Assembly (NCBI GenBank): GCA_022841345.1
Contig: JALHRR010000042.1
Span: 1-41,593, forward strand
Source of the DNA: Saprospiraceae bacterium
Lineage (GTDB): Bacteria; Bacteroidota; Bacteroidia; Chitinophagales; Saprospiraceae
Length of the DNA stretch: 41,593 bases
Reading direction: 5' to 3'
Shown here: in pieces, positions 32,335 to 41,438 of the stretch
Layout: every line of letters begins with the position of its first letter
Numbering within the stretch: position 1 is the first letter of the stretch
Notes under the pieces: model-generated
Databases searched by the model: none
Seen by the model: only the letters and a program-made list of their open reading frames with translations
Told to the model about the DNA's origin: nothing
Program-made: the position numbers and the translations under genes

Positions 32335-34647
32335 ATGAAAAAAAATAAAGCAGAACATCCAGAAGCAGAAAACCCCGAAACTCTGACAGGACTAAAAAGA
32401 AGTAAAGTCCAGAAAAAAGCTGCCGGGTTAACAGCAGTTGTTTCCAGTTTGAAAAGTGTTTATCAGGAGGCCGGATTGACCAGAGGAGTCAAGGCTCTGA
32501 AGGATTTAAACCAAAAGGGAGGATTTGATTGCCCCAGCTGTGCCTGGCCCGATCCTGATGACGAAAGGGCAGGATACGCAGAGTACTGTGAAAATGGTGC
32601 CAGAGCTGTTGCAGAAGAAATTACACTTAAGAAATTGGATGCTGCGTTTTTCATAAAGCATAGCATCTCTGAAATGGCTTCCTGGTCAGACTTTGAAATG
32701 GGTAAAAAAGGGAGAATTGCTGAACCCGTTTACCGGGCTAAAGGTGCTACTCACTACTCTCCCATTTCCTGGGATGATGCGTTTCAATTAATTGCCGGCC
32801 ATCTGAATCGTTTGGAAAATCCTGATCGTGCTGCATTTTATACTTCAGGCAGAACCAGTAATGAAGCTGCTTTTCTGTATCAATTATTTGTGAGGGCATA
32901 CGGAACCAACAATCTGCCTGATTGCAGCAATATGTGTCATGAGAGCAGTGGTGTTGCACTGAATGAAAGTCTGGGGATTGGGAAAGGATCTGTAACGCTG
33001 GAGGATTTCTACGAGGCGGAAGTGATAATGATATTGGGACAAAATCCCGGAACTAATCACCCAAGGATGTTAACAGCACTTCAAAAAGCGAAATCCAGGG
33101 GAGCCAAAATAATTTCTATTAATCCTTTGCCTGAGACTGGTCTGGTCGGATTTAATAATCCCCAGCAAATGATGGGCATGCTAGGTTTGGGCGTAGAGTT
33201 GACGGACCTTTTCATACCGGTCAAAATCAATGGGGACATGGCATTGATTCAGGCTATTGAAAAAGATTTAATGGAAATGGACGCATCGTCCGGAAATGTT
33301 TTTGATCACTCATTTATTCAGGAAAAAACTGTTGATTTTGCAGCATTTAAAGAGCATTTATCACACTTAAATTATGAAGAACTTATAGAATTAAGCGGTG
33401 TAAGCGTGGAGCTTATTAATCAGGCTTCAGCAATTCTAAAAGATAAAAGGAAAATAATCGTATGCTGGGCAATGGGACTTACTCAGCATAAAAATGCGGT
33501 AGATACAATAAAGGAAATAGTCAATTTACTTCTTCTGAAAGGAAGTATCGGTAAGCCGGGAGCCGGCACTTGCCCTGTCCGCGGCCACTCCAATGTGCAG
33601 GGTGACCGCACAATGGGTATCAATGAAAAACCCCCACAGGCATTTTTAAATAATCTTGAGAATTTCTACAAATTCACTCCCCCACAGCACCACGGATTAG
33701 ATGTTGTTGAGGCAATTAAAGCGATGCATGAAGGACAAGTGGATGTGTTCATAGCATTGGGCGGTAATTTTCTTTCGGCTACACCGGACACTCAATTCAC
33801 CGCTCAAGCATTGAGCAATTGTTCACTCACGGCACATATTGCAACCAAACTCAACAGAAGTCATCTGGTCACAGGGAAAGAAGCCTTAATCCTGCCTTGT
33901 CTCGGCAGAACTGATACAGATAAAACAGGAGGACAGGTGCAACATGTATCCTGCGAAAATTCAATGGGAATAATACAATCATCCAAAGGAAGTTTGGAAC
34001 CAATTTCTAATGATATGTTGAGTGAGCCTGCCATTGTATGCAGACTGGCAAAGGCTACGATTGGCAATAAATATGGAATCAGATGGGATAAATACCTGGA
34101 ACATTATGATCATATTAGGCATGAAATCGAGCAGGTTATTCCCGGATTCGAAAATTATAATGAGCGATTGAAGATTCCGGGAGGATTTTATCTTCCCAAT
34201 TGCAATCGGGAGGGAAAATTCAATACACTGACAGAGAAAGCTCATTTTCAGATTTCAAAACCTATCAAAACTGAATTGAACCCGGGAGAGTTGATGATGA
34301 TGACCATCAGAAGCCATGATCAGTTTAATACGACCATTTATGGATTGAATGACCGATACAGGGGAATACATAATGAACGCAGAGTGATCTTGATGAATAA
34401 AACTGATATTTCAAATCTTGGTTTTCAGGATGGTCAGCTGGTAGATCTGATTAATGAAACAGGAGGTAAAATGAGAATTGCCAGAAAATTTATTATTATA
34501 GACTACCCTATCCCAGTCAGCTGTGCTGCTACTTATTTCCCGGAAACGAATGTATTGGTACCCATTGACAGCGTTGCTGAAAAGAGTAATACGCCGGTTT
34601 CAAAACTAGTTATCATCAGATTACAAAATCATGATAACCAGCCTTAA
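32335..34647 (+). CDS. FdhF/YdeP-type molybdopterin oxidoreductase
   Basis: This 770-residue molybdopterin enzyme resembles the FdhF/YdeP (formate dehydrogenase-like) group. The N-terminus has GGFDCPSCAWPDP with C66 and C69 plus C85, a pattern typical of YdeP-like members rather than a full 4Fe-4S site. The Mo ligand is probably C201 in SNMCHESSGVAL, so it is a cysteine enzyme with no selenocysteine. Further family segments are ILGQNPGTNHPRML, GSIGKPGAGTCPVRGHSNVQGDRTMG and the C-terminal molybdopterin dinucleotide-binding half (HDQFNTTIYGLNDRYRGI). There is no Tat signal, so it is cytoplasmic. No NADH or quinone partner gene follows, so the electron acceptor is open. The MobA-FdhD fusion upstream supplies cofactor maturation. 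Confidence 0.9.
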   Translation: MKKNKAEHPEAENPETLTGLKRSKVQKKAAGLTAVVSSLKSVYQEAGLTRGVKALKDLNQKGGFDCPSCAWPDPDDERAGYAEYCENGARAVAEEITLKKLDAAFFIKHSISEMASWSDFEMGKKGRIAEPVYRAKGATHYSPISWDDAFQLIAGHLNRLENPDRAAFYTSGRTSNEAAFLYQLFVRAYGTNNLPDCSNMCHESSGVALNESLGIGKGSVTLEDFYEAEVIMILGQNPGTNHPRMLTALQKAKSRGAKIISINPLPETGLVGFNNPQQMMGMLGLGVELTDLFIPVKINGDMALIQAIEKDLMEMDASSGNVFDHSFIQEKTVDFAAFKEHLSHLNYEELIELSGVSVELINQASAILKDKRKIIVCWAMGLTQHKNAVDTIKEIVNLLLLKGSIGKPGAGTCPVRGHSNVQGDRTMGINEKPPQAFLNNLENFYKFTPPQHHGLDVVEAIKAMHEGQVDVFIALGGNFLSATPDTQFTAQALSNCSLTAHIATKLNRSHLVTGKEALILPCLGRTDTDKTGGQVQHVSCENSMGIIQSSKGSLEPISNDMLSEPAIVCRLAKATIGNKYGIRWDKYLEHYDHIRHEIEQVIPGFENYNERLKIPGGFYLPNCNREGKFNTLTEKAHFQISKPIKTELNPGELMMMTIRSHDQFNTTIYGLNDRYRGIHNERRVILMNKTDISNLGFQDGQLVDLINETGGKMRIARKFIIIDYPIPVSCAATYFPETNVLVPIDSVAEKSNTPVSKLVIIRLQNHDNQP

Positions 34648-34728
34648 GTAATAATTTGACCCAGGACTATTTGTTCCGGTTTTTAAAATTCATACGATCT
34701 CAAATATTCTATTGTGCCGCAATAATCG

Positions 34729-34736
34729 TACCTTTG
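34729..34736 (+). promoter_or_regulatory. -7 promoter element for pepT
   Basis: TACCTTTG is a full match to TAnnTTTG. It predicts a start near 34741 and a 16-base A-rich leader before the pepT ATG. TTG at 34712-34714 lies 14 bases upstream, shorter than the usual -33 spacing. Confidence 0.55.
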
Positions 34737-34756
34737 CGCCCTTAAAATAGAATATC

Positions 34757-36013
34757 ATGGATTTTGATGTAAAATATAAGTTTAGCTCTAAAGCCCGCTT
34801 TCTTGAATATGTGAAGATTGATACTCAATCTGATCCTGCTTCCAAAACACAACCATCTACAGTAAGGCAAAAAGATCTTGCCAAAATATTGGTTCAGGAG
34901 TTACTTGATTTGGGGATTTCAGATGCTCATCTCGATCAGCATGGTTATGTTTATGCTACTGTTCCTGCCAGCATCGAACGTGAAAATGTCCCTGTCATTT
35001 GTTTTTGTGCTCATATGGACACTTCACCGGATTCCAGCGGCACGAATGTGAAGCCTATTGTGCACACCAATTATCAGGGCGATGATATCATATTGCCCGA
35101 TGATCCGACAATCATTATTAAAATGGCAGAACATCCTGATTTAAAAGATCAAATTGGAAATGATATCATCACGGCTTCCGGAACTACACTTTTGGGAGCG
35201 GATAACAAGGCAGGTGTAGCAGCAATCATGGATGCTGTGAAATACTGGACATCACATCCTGAAGCAGAACATGGAATAATTAAAATTCTATTCACACCCG
35301 ATGAAGAAATTGGAAGAGGTGTGGAGAAAGTTGATTTGACTAAGCTGGGGGCCAAATATGGCTATACTATTGATGGAGAATCATTAGGATCGATCGAAAA
35401 TGAGACTTTTTCAGCGGATGCAGCTATTCTGACGGTAGAGGGTGTGAGTGCACATCCGGGATTTGGCAAAGGAAAATTAGTTTCAGCGATTAAGATGCTT
35501 TCGGACATTATCAGTGCACTACCTAAAGATTCCCTGTCACCTGAAACAACTGAAGGTATGCAGGGATTTATTCATCCGGTCAGTATCAAGGGCACGATAG
35601 AACAAGCAGAGGCTCAGTTTATATTGAGAGATTTTGAGACAGAGGTATTAAAAGATTATGCACAGTTAATTGAAGATACTGCTAGTGCTGTATCCGCACA
35701 TTATCCGGCAAGTAGTTATTCCCTGCAGATCATTGAACAATACAGAAATATGGCAGAGGTGCTGCAGCATCATCCTTCTGTCACTGAGTTTGCCGTGAAG
35801 GCTATTGAAGAATCCGGAATCAAGCCCAAACTTCAAAGTATCCGTGGAGGAACTGATGGATCGAGACTATCATTCATGGGATTACCCTGCCCCAATATTT
35901 TTGCAGGAGAACATGCTTTTCACTCCAAACAAGAATGGGTATCGGTTCAGGATATGCAAAAATCCACGGAGGTTATTGTGCGTTTGGCATCCATCTGGGT
36001 GAGGGAAGCATAA
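34757..36013 (+). CDS. pepT: Peptidase T (tripeptide aminopeptidase)
   Basis: This 418-residue M20 metallopeptidase releases N-terminal residues from tripeptides in the cytoplasm. Zinc ligands are visible: H86-x-D88 in AHMDTS, D149 in LLGADNKAG, and the catalytic glutamate with its neighbour E183-E184 in TPDEEIGRG; a later His is in EHAFHSKQEWV. The dimerisation domain is the stretch around VEGVSAHPGFGKGKLVSAI. Length and motifs match PepT rather than PepV or dipeptidases. It has its own promoter and is 47 bp before the ferredoxin gene, so they may share a transcript. Confidence 0.96.
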   Translation: MDFDVKYKFSSKARFLEYVKIDTQSDPASKTQPSTVRQKDLAKILVQELLDLGISDAHLDQHGYVYATVPASIERENVPVICFCAHMDTSPDSSGTNVKPIVHTNYQGDDIILPDDPTIIIKMAEHPDLKDQIGNDIITASGTTLLGADNKAGVAAIMDAVKYWTSHPEAEHGIIKILFTPDEEIGRGVEKVDLTKLGAKYGYTIDGESLGSIENETFSADAAILTVEGVSAHPGFGKGKLVSAIKMLSDIISALPKDSLSPETTEGMQGFIHPVSIKGTIEQAEAQFILRDFETEVLKDYAQLIEDTASAVSAHYPASSYSLQIIEQYRNMAEVLQHHPSVTEFAVKAIEESGIKPKLQSIRGGTDGSRLSFMGLPCPNIFAGEHAFHSKQEWVSVQDMQKSTEVIVRLASIWVREA

Positions 36014-36060
36014 ATAACTATTTTCATTCAAATTTGTTAAGCGGGTAAAATTTAAGATAA

Positions 36061-36408
36061 ATGGCGATTATCATAACAGACGAATGTATTAATTGTGGCG
36101 CTTGTGAGCCTGAATGCCCCAATAATGCCATTTATGAAGGTGGAATTGAGTGGGCGATCCACGATGGAACCAGCATTAAAGGGATTTATACACTGGATGA
36201 TGGCACAGCGGTCGATGCTGAAGTTCGTCAGCATCCGGTTTCTGATGATTATTATTATATTGTTCCTGATAAGTGTACTGAATGCGTGGGATTCCATGAA
36301 GAACCTCAATGCGCTGCTGTTTGTCCTGTAGATTGCTGTGTCCCTGATCCTGATCATGTGGAATCAGAAGAAACACTACTAGCGAGAAAGGAGAAACTTC
36401 ATTTATAG
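36061..36408 (+). CDS. 8Fe-8S (two 4Fe-4S) ferredoxin
   Basis: This 115-residue ferredoxin has two 4Fe-4S sites. The first is C9-x2-C12-x2-C15-x3-C19-P; the second is C72-x2-C75-x8-C84-x3-C88-P, with the eight-residue insertion (VGFHEEPQ) and two more cysteines (C92, C93). About 50 residues (including [20 protein letters not shown]) separate the clusters, more than in small clostridial ferredoxins. This layout is found in a bacterial group related to Allochromatium-type ferredoxins. It carries electrons in the cytoplasm. No obvious partner is adjacent, though the FdhF/YdeP enzyme is 1.4 kb upstream on the same strand and could use it. Confidence 0.92.
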   Translation: MAIIITDECINCGACEPECPNNAIYEGGIEWAIHDGTSIKGIYTLDDGTAVDAEVRQHPVSDDYYYIVPDKCTECVGFHEEPQCAAVCPVDCCVPDPDHVESEETLLARKEKLHL

Positions 36409-36485
36409 AATTTACATGACGTACTGGCTGTTCAGCGACAGCAGTTATAAAACATTTGCAGGAAGTTATTCAGTGGAAAGATTTC

Positions 36486-37763
36486 TTAGAATCTGTAATT
36501 CAAGCCCAGGGAAAGAGAATTCATCTGAATGTTATGTTCAGCAGAGAACGGATGCTTCAATAAATTTGTAAATCCGCGATTGTAAGCCATTGCCATAGAC
36601 CATTTACCAGTCATATGATATTGAATTGAAGCGCTCAGTCTGAAGTCCCAATTATTCCAATGAGCAAACTTTTCACTAATTTCAGATGGAGTAAAAATCT
36701 GCTGAGGTTCCTGACCCTCCGGAAGTAAACTGGTTGATTGTATGGCCTGATGCTGAATATTAAATAAATATGCCGCATTCATACCTATACCTAAAGTCCA
36801 TTTGTTTGAAATGTTCCATTGCATTTGAGTTCCCATCAAAACATTGGATACACTCTTTACATCTACAAATGCTGACAAATCATCTGAAGGTGCTTCTGAT
36901 CCTAAAATAGTTCCATCAGTATCATTGTTGCTATATTCTGAAAGCAGCACTTCCGTATTTTGGTACAACAATCCTTTACCAGCAGCAGTTAGAATGGTCA
37001 AATTGAAAGAATTGGAAATCGGAATATGCCAATTAAATTGTAGTTGCCCATACAGCGTAGCCCCGGAAAAAGTATAATTCCCAGCCGAAGCTCCAAGAGA
37101 GAAAAAGCTTTTCAGCCCTGGATTTACTATTGGTAAAGATTCTGAATTTTCAAGCTGATCCTGAACGGATGCGATTTCTTGTGAATTGGAGTTTATATCA
37201 GATGGGTGAATCTCATTGGATGCAATAATTTGATCAGCTACAAAGATTATATCAGATTCAGGAATATTGGATTCCGGGATTTCAATAGTAATTGTTTGAG
37301 CCGGAGAATTTACAGATTCATTTGAAGTCTGCGCAATGTCAGGTGAAGTAGACGCGAATGCTACAATTGGGAATAAGGGCTGCGCAATATTTCTTTGCGA
37401 GTTGCTGGATGTTGTAGCATTTTGTGATTTGGACAAATCTTTTTTAGGCTGTAATAATGTCACAGCTACAACTTCAGATCCTCCTGCAGATTGTGTTTGG
37501 GCTGTCAACTGCTGATTCTCAGGTATAACAAGACTCCCATCTTTTTGCTTTTGAAAATCGAATGAGTCTAAAGCTATCAAAGTTTTATCCGATTTCATGA
37601 GATTAAAACCAAAATAGGCAGATCCTATGATCAATAAAGCTAATGCTCCTACTTTGAGTTGAACCGGGAAAGGAGGAAGCAGAGGTCTTCTCCGGACAGG
37701 CATAGCCTCGTCCAAAATAGACTCCATGTTTTTCCAGCCTTTATTCTGCCAGTTTGTTCTCAT
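36486..37763 (-). CDS. Trans-envelope protein: cytoplasmic tail, one membrane helix, C-terminal beta-barrel
   Basis: This 425-residue protein has an unusual layout. Residues 1-34 are a short cytoplasmic-type tail (NKGWKNMESILDEAMPVRRRP), residues 36-54 form one membrane helix (LKVGALALLIIGSAYFGFN), about 55-215 are a Ser/Gln/Asn-rich low-complexity linker, and about 220-425 look like amphipathic outer-membrane strands ending in the Phe-terminated SLSLGLNYRF. There is no signal peptide. It follows an ECF sigma factor after 12 bp, the position where an anti-sigma factor is expected. A similar fusion is known in uncharacterised Bacteroidota proteins paired with sigma factors. I infer that it reports the state of the outer membrane to the sigma factor; this is not shown. 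Confidence 0.75.
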   Translation of the reverse strand: MRTNWQNKGWKNMESILDEAMPVRRRPLLPPFPVQLKVGALALLIIGSAYFGFNLMKSDKTLIALDSFDFQKQKDGSLVIPENQQLTAQTQSAGGSEVVAVTLLQPKKDLSKSQNATTSSNSQRNIAQPLFPIVAFASTSPDIAQTSNESVNSPAQTITIEIPESNIPESDIIFVADQIIASNEIHPSDINSNSQEIASVQDQLENSESLPIVNPGLKSFFSLGASAGNYTFSGATLYGQLQFNWHIPISNSFNLTILTAAGKGLLYQNTEVLLSEYSNNDTDGTILGSEAPSDDLSAFVDVKSVSNVLMGTQMQWNISNKWTLGIGMNAAYLFNIQHQAIQSTSLLPEGQEPQQIFTPSEISEKFAHWNNWDFRLSASIQYHMTGKWSMAMAYNRGFTNLLKHPFSAEHNIQMNSLSLGLNYRF

Positions 37764-37775
37764 AAAAATATCAAT

Positions 37776-38348
37776 CTACCTCTTTCCAATTTTTATCAAT
37801 TCTTCGGTTTGAAGTTTTAATGCTTCCTTCAATATATTTCTGGCATGCGCTAAATGCCATTTACTTGTATTATCACTTATTCCCAGAATTTCGCCTATTT
37901 CCTTATGTGTATAGCCCTCAATCGCATATAATTCGAAGACCTTTTTTGATTGAGCGGGCAATTCAGACATTATACTTATGATATCCCGCTGATAGAGATC
38001 GCTCAATACGTTTTGATCTGAAGAAATTGTAGCCGATGGTTCTTCCAGAGAAATAAATTTGTGATACTTATTTTGTTCCGAGAAATGCTCTGTCATAGCA
38101 TGATATACTATTCTGCGAACCCAGCCTTCCAGACTTCCTTTGAATTCAAATGTGTACAGTTTTTTAAAGACTCGCAGAAAACCGGTGTTCAAGACCTCCA
38201 TAGCTTCTTCTTTGTCATGGCAATGTTTATTGACCATGGCAAACATAGCGTCGAAGAACCGTTTATACAACAATTCCTGATGCTTGCGCTCATTTCTGAT
38301 GCATCCTTTTACAAGGTCTTCTTCTGTATATGTCTTTTTGAAAAACAT
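37776..38348 (-). CDS. ECF-type RNA polymerase sigma factor
   Basis: This 190-residue sigma-70 family protein has region 2 (about residues 20-95: ELLYKRFFDAMFAMVNKHCHDKEEAMEVLNTGFLRVFKKL, then FKGSLEGWVRRIVYHAM) and region 4 (about 125-180: LPAQSKKVFELYAIEGYTHKEIGEILGISDNTSKWHLAHARNIL), with the short linker of ECF members. It recruits RNA polymerase to a set of envelope or stress promoters. It lies between two outer-membrane-type genes upstream (24 bp) and the tail-helix-barrel gene downstream (12 bp), which is the probable anti-sigma partner. No -35/-10 of its own was identified. Confidence 0.94.
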   Translation of the reverse strand: MFFKKTYTEEDLVKGCIRNERKHQELLYKRFFDAMFAMVNKHCHDKEEAMEVLNTGFLRVFKKLYTFEFKGSLEGWVRRIVYHAMTEHFSEQNKYHKFISLEEPSATISSDQNVLSDLYQRDIISIMSELPAQSKKVFELYAIEGYTHKEIGEILGISDNTSKWHLAHARNILKEALKLQTEELIKIGKR

Positions 38349-38372
38349 GTGCTACAAAATTGCACAAAAGAA

Positions 38373-39134
38373 TTAGAAAACCATACCAAAACAGATTAAA
38401 TATCTCTTATGCAGCGCATTTAATCCACTATCCCGAATCCATGTGACATAGCTGGCCTTCTGTAGCTTAGCTCCAATTTCCATAAAAAAGCCCATCTCTC
38501 CACCGCTTGGGAATAAAATCCCAATAGCAGGATTCACTAAAAGTCCGCCTTCATGTTGGTGCAATTGGTTATAACTCATAGTCACAGGTAAAGAATAACC
38601 TGACAAAACACTTAAATACAAACTACTTTTCATTTTAACCGGAAAATGGATTTCTAACCCAAGCAGTAAAGGGATATAATTCAGTGATTCATCCAGCAGA
38701 TAATTGTCCCAACCGGCGCCTCCCATGAATACAAGTGATTTATGTGTATTGTATTTATACAAAAACCCAACTTCCTGTCCAAAGCCATTATCTGATTTCA
38801 GATCACTTAGACCGATTGCATGGCTAAATGCAAAACTGTGCTTTTTATCAGGATTTTTCATTACTGATAGTTTTGCGGGTTTTTCAGGCTTGGGCATATA
38901 TTGAACAACCTTTTCTATCTGCGAGGTGAGAAGTTTTACATTTGAACCTGATGGTATCTCCAAAATTAAAGTATCCTGATCATAATGAATGACTTGTCCA
39001 AACAATACCTGATTTGTATGTAAGACTATTTTATCCCTGTATTGATATGGACTATTTTGCGTTTGGCTGCTGCACTCAAGTGCGGAGAATAATTGGATAA
39101 GGACAATGACAACCGATAGTATAAAAGTTCTCAT
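38373..39134 (-). CDS. Outer-membrane beta-barrel-like protein, paralog B
   Basis: This 253-residue exported protein has a signal peptide (about residues 1-24), a small Sm-like strand module (about 33-78: IVLHTNQVLFGQVIHYDQDTLILEIPSG), and a beta-rich C-terminal part ending in F (LICFGMVF), as in outer-membrane proteins. It is a clear paralog of the next gene upstream: shared segments are LSVMKNP followed by KKHS, YKYNTHK, PVKMKSSLYLS and NP-x-IGILF. The duplication is tandem with a 73-bp gap. I recognise no named family. It is expected in the outer membrane, in an operon with an ECF sigma factor. Confidence 0.75.
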   Translation of the reverse strand: MRTFILSVVIVLIQLFSALECSSQTQNSPYQYRDKIVLHTNQVLFGQVIHYDQDTLILEIPSGSNVKLLTSQIEKVVQYMPKPEKPAKLSVMKNPDKKHSFAFSHAIGLSDLKSDNGFGQEVGFLYKYNTHKSLVFMGGAGWDNYLLDESLNYIPLLLGLEIHFPVKMKSSLYLSVLSGYSLPVTMSYNQLHQHEGGLLVNPAIGILFPSGGEMGFFMEIGAKLQKASYVTWIRDSGLNALHKRYLICFGMVF

Positions 39135-39207
39135 TGCGGGAAATTTTAATTGAATATAGTATATTTTAGGTGAATAAACTATAACAATTCAAATACTATT
39201 GAAAATA

Positions 39208-39996
39208 TCAGAATATTATACCAAAACGAAATAAGAAACGCCTGTAGATAATATCGACTTCACTAAATCCCCACCAGTTATTGCCAAAAGTGTAACTGGC
39301 TTCCTGAAATTTAAGGCCAGTCTCCATAAAAAACCCAACTTTGCCATTTGTAGCAAATAATATCCCAATATTGGGATTCAGCATATATCCGCCCTTATTT
39401 TCTGAAAAATCATCATCCTCACCTGTAAATGAAAATGCATAGCCGGACCGGAGACTCAGATATAGACTACTTTTCATTTTTACCGGAATATGATATTCAT
39501 ATCCCAGCACCACGGGTACATAATTAATAGGACTGTACACATCATAAGTCTCTAATCCGGTTCCCAGCATCAGCACATGACCTTTATGAGTGTTGTACTT
39601 GTATGATAATGAAATTTCCTGACCTAATATCAAATCCGAATTTTGTCCAATTGCGCCGGGCATCCAACCGTGACTTACAGCGACAGAGTGCTTTTTAGCC
39701 GGATTTTTCATCACAGAAAGCTTTGGACTCTTCATTTCCGGAGAAACGTCATCCGGAACAAATTGAATAACCTTTTTGACCTGAGCGGTAAGAAAAGTGA
39801 CCCTGTTACCGGAACTTAGTTCAAAAACAAGTGAATCCTGAGCGTATTCTATAATTTGACCTACCAGCAAATGATTATTTTTGAGAACAACCTTGTCCCT
39901 GTAATGGTACTGACTTTCAGAAATTTGACAAACCCCGGCCACAGGGGCCAGGGTCTGAATAAACACAAATATTGCACAGAATAATAATGATCGCAT
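39208..39996 (-). CDS. Outer-membrane beta-barrel-like protein, paralog A
   Basis: This 262-residue paralog of the downstream gene has the same order of parts: signal peptide (about residues 1-24), Sm-like module (VVLKNNHLLVGQIIEYAQDSLVFELSSG), the motif LSVMKNPAKKHS, the strand segments YKYNTHKG and PVKMKSSLYLSL, and an F-terminated end (RFGIIF). A tract of acidic residues (GEDDDFSENKGG) between strands differs from paralog B. It starts 5 bp after the stop of the LVIVD-repeat gene, so it is in one operon with it. Function unknown; an outer-membrane place is inferred from the signal peptide and strand pattern. Confidence 0.75.
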   Translation of the reverse strand: MRSLLFCAIFVFIQTLAPVAGVCQISESQYHYRDKVVLKNNHLLVGQIIEYAQDSLVFELSSGNRVTFLTAQVKKVIQFVPDDVSPEMKSPKLSVMKNPAKKHSVAVSHGWMPGAIGQNSDLILGQEISLSYKYNTHKGHVLMLGTGLETYDVYSPINYVPVVLGYEYHIPVKMKSSLYLSLRSGYAFSFTGEDDDFSENKGGYMLNPNIGILFATNGKVGFFMETGLKFQEASYTFGNNWWGFSEVDIIYRRFLFRFGIIF

Positions 39997-40001
39997 TTTA
40001 A

Positions 40002-41261
40002 TTATTTTTGAACAGCAATGTGACTTAATAATCTCAAGTTCTGAGAATTGCTGTAATCATATTGTCTGAATCCATCCTTTCCAATTACTAAAAGAGATAC
40101 ACCTGGTATCAAAACAGCATCAAAAGCGTCAAAACCTCTTTCGCGGGAAATCAGATTGCGATCTATTTTAGTATTGTCTTTGATATCAAAAATCTTTAAA
40201 CCATGAGTTCCTTCACACAGATAAAGCTTGTCATCAAAAATGCTTAATCCATGAGGATGATCCATTTTATAAGATTTAATAAGGGAAGGGGCATTTAAAT
40301 TTTTCACATCCACTACATCCAGCTGATTGGTAAATCCGTTGCATTCTGTACCATCTCTTAATGTTACATAGGCAACATCATTATGGACCACCACCGGGTC
40401 GCATGCATTAGCGTGCTGGAATGCGGTACGGTACACCGGATTCGAAGGTGAGCTGATATCCAGAATATGCATACCATTACTGGCGCCTACAAACAAATTA
40501 TCCTTGTATGGGAAAATGGTTTCAATCCCCCAGCCTACCTGAGTAGAAACTGGATTTCCCAAGGAACCATTTGATTGCATGGCAAATGTATTCAGCGTCA
40601 TCTGATCAATACAATAAAGATGTCCTTTTGCAATAGTAAATCTGGCCATAGATCCACCTATTCCAGCAGGTCCTGAACCTGAATAGTTTCCACCGGCAGC
40701 GCTGTCAAATTCAGCTGTTGACCATAATACATCCCGTCTATTAATGAAGGTATTTCCAAACTCCGGATCAGAGCAGTCAATTTGCATTACATTATTCGAC
40801 CTCTCATAAAATGCCAGAACACCATTAGTGTCTTCGCCCAAAAGAGGAAATACATCATTCTGACGTTGGATGACTTGTATTTGCTGTGGATTCGTAACAT
40901 TGATACTTAATAAATCAGTGTAGGAATCTGCATATAGAACACCATTGCTGATCGCCATATCGACATTGCCCGGAATCTCGATAAACGTAACAGGATTCGG
41001 CTGTCTTGGATTTGAATTGTCTATGACATGAATTCCTTTTCTCAATTCATTAATAAAAATGAAATTGTTGTAGAAGTAAATTTTGCCGGGTTGCTGTAAG
41101 GTCCTGGTTGAGGCGTTTTGCACAGGAACATTTCTGAACTCATCTTTTTTGACATAGATGGGAGTGTATTCATACAATGTTCTGGTCTCATCGCATTTGT
41201 CCTTGATACAGGAGCTTAGGAATAAACTGGCAAAAATGCTGAATAGAAGTATCTTTTTCAT
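40002..41261 (-). CDS. LVIVD-repeat lipoprotein (beta-propeller-like)
   Basis: This 419-residue lipoprotein begins with a lipobox (LFLSSC, C18), so it is exported and lipid-anchored. The mature part is built of LVIVD-type repeats that resemble a beta-propeller: GIHVIDNSNPRQPNPV, LLSINVTNPQQIQVI, GMHILDISSPSNPVYRT, QLDVVDVKNLNAPSLIKS and GLKIFDIKDNTKIDRN. LVIVD proteins are surface or periplasmic and of unclear function. It is the first gene of the sigma-factor operon, 5 bp before paralog A. Because it is a lipoprotein it may sit on the outer membrane with the two barrel-like proteins. Confidence 0.85.
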   Translation of the reverse strand: MKKILLFSIFASLFLSSCIKDKCDETRTLYEYTPIYVKKDEFRNVPVQNASTRTLQQPGKIYFYNNFIFINELRKGIHVIDNSNPRQPNPVTFIEIPGNVDMAISNGVLYADSYTDLLSINVTNPQQIQVIQRQNDVFPLLGEDTNGVLAFYERSNNVMQIDCSDPEFGNTFINRRDVLWSTAEFDSAAGGNYSGSGPAGIGGSMARFTIAKGHLYCIDQMTLNTFAMQSNGSLGNPVSTQVGWGIETIFPYKDNLFVGASNGMHILDISSPSNPVYRTAFQHANACDPVVVHNDVAYVTLRDGTECNGFTNQLDVVDVKNLNAPSLIKSYKMDHPHGLSIFDDKLYLCEGTHGLKIFDIKDNTKIDRNLISRERGFDAFDAVLIPGVSLLVIGKDGFRQYDYSNSQNLRLLSHIAVQK

Positions 41262-41438
41262 AGCTTTTATAGATTTGAGGGGAAGACGGAAAAGTTGGGA
41301 GCTTCGTTTGGTGGAAGAAAGAAAAATCTTTAGAATTAACTAAAAGTAATTAATAATAAGGAATAATCAAAAAAAGTCAGGTTTCACCGATCAGGCCATT
41401 ACCAGGCTTTACATCAATCTCAGGCGGAAATTCCTGCG
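41262..41438. other. Intergenic region upstream of the LVIVD gene
   Basis: No gene is recognisable here. It must hold the promoter of the LVIVD operon, but no full TAnnTTTG element was found on the minus strand. At 41418-41424 TCTCAGG is the inverse of CCTGAGA (41458-41464) in the first repeat unit, so a decayed inverted piece of the repeat may lie here. Confidence 0.4.

Noticed and set aside
36052-36376. Overlapping ORFs on both strands across the ferredoxin gene
   Set aside because: The 8Fe ferredoxin with two complete cysteine motifs accounts for the region.
36409-36485. Short inverted repeat GCTGT/ACAGC between ferredoxin and the barrel gene
   Set aside because: Only five base pairs and no T run; too weak to call a terminator.
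41158-41343. Plus-strand ORF of 61 residues across the LVIVD gene start
   Set aside because: It overlaps the lipoprotein signal peptide in antisense and has no family likeness.
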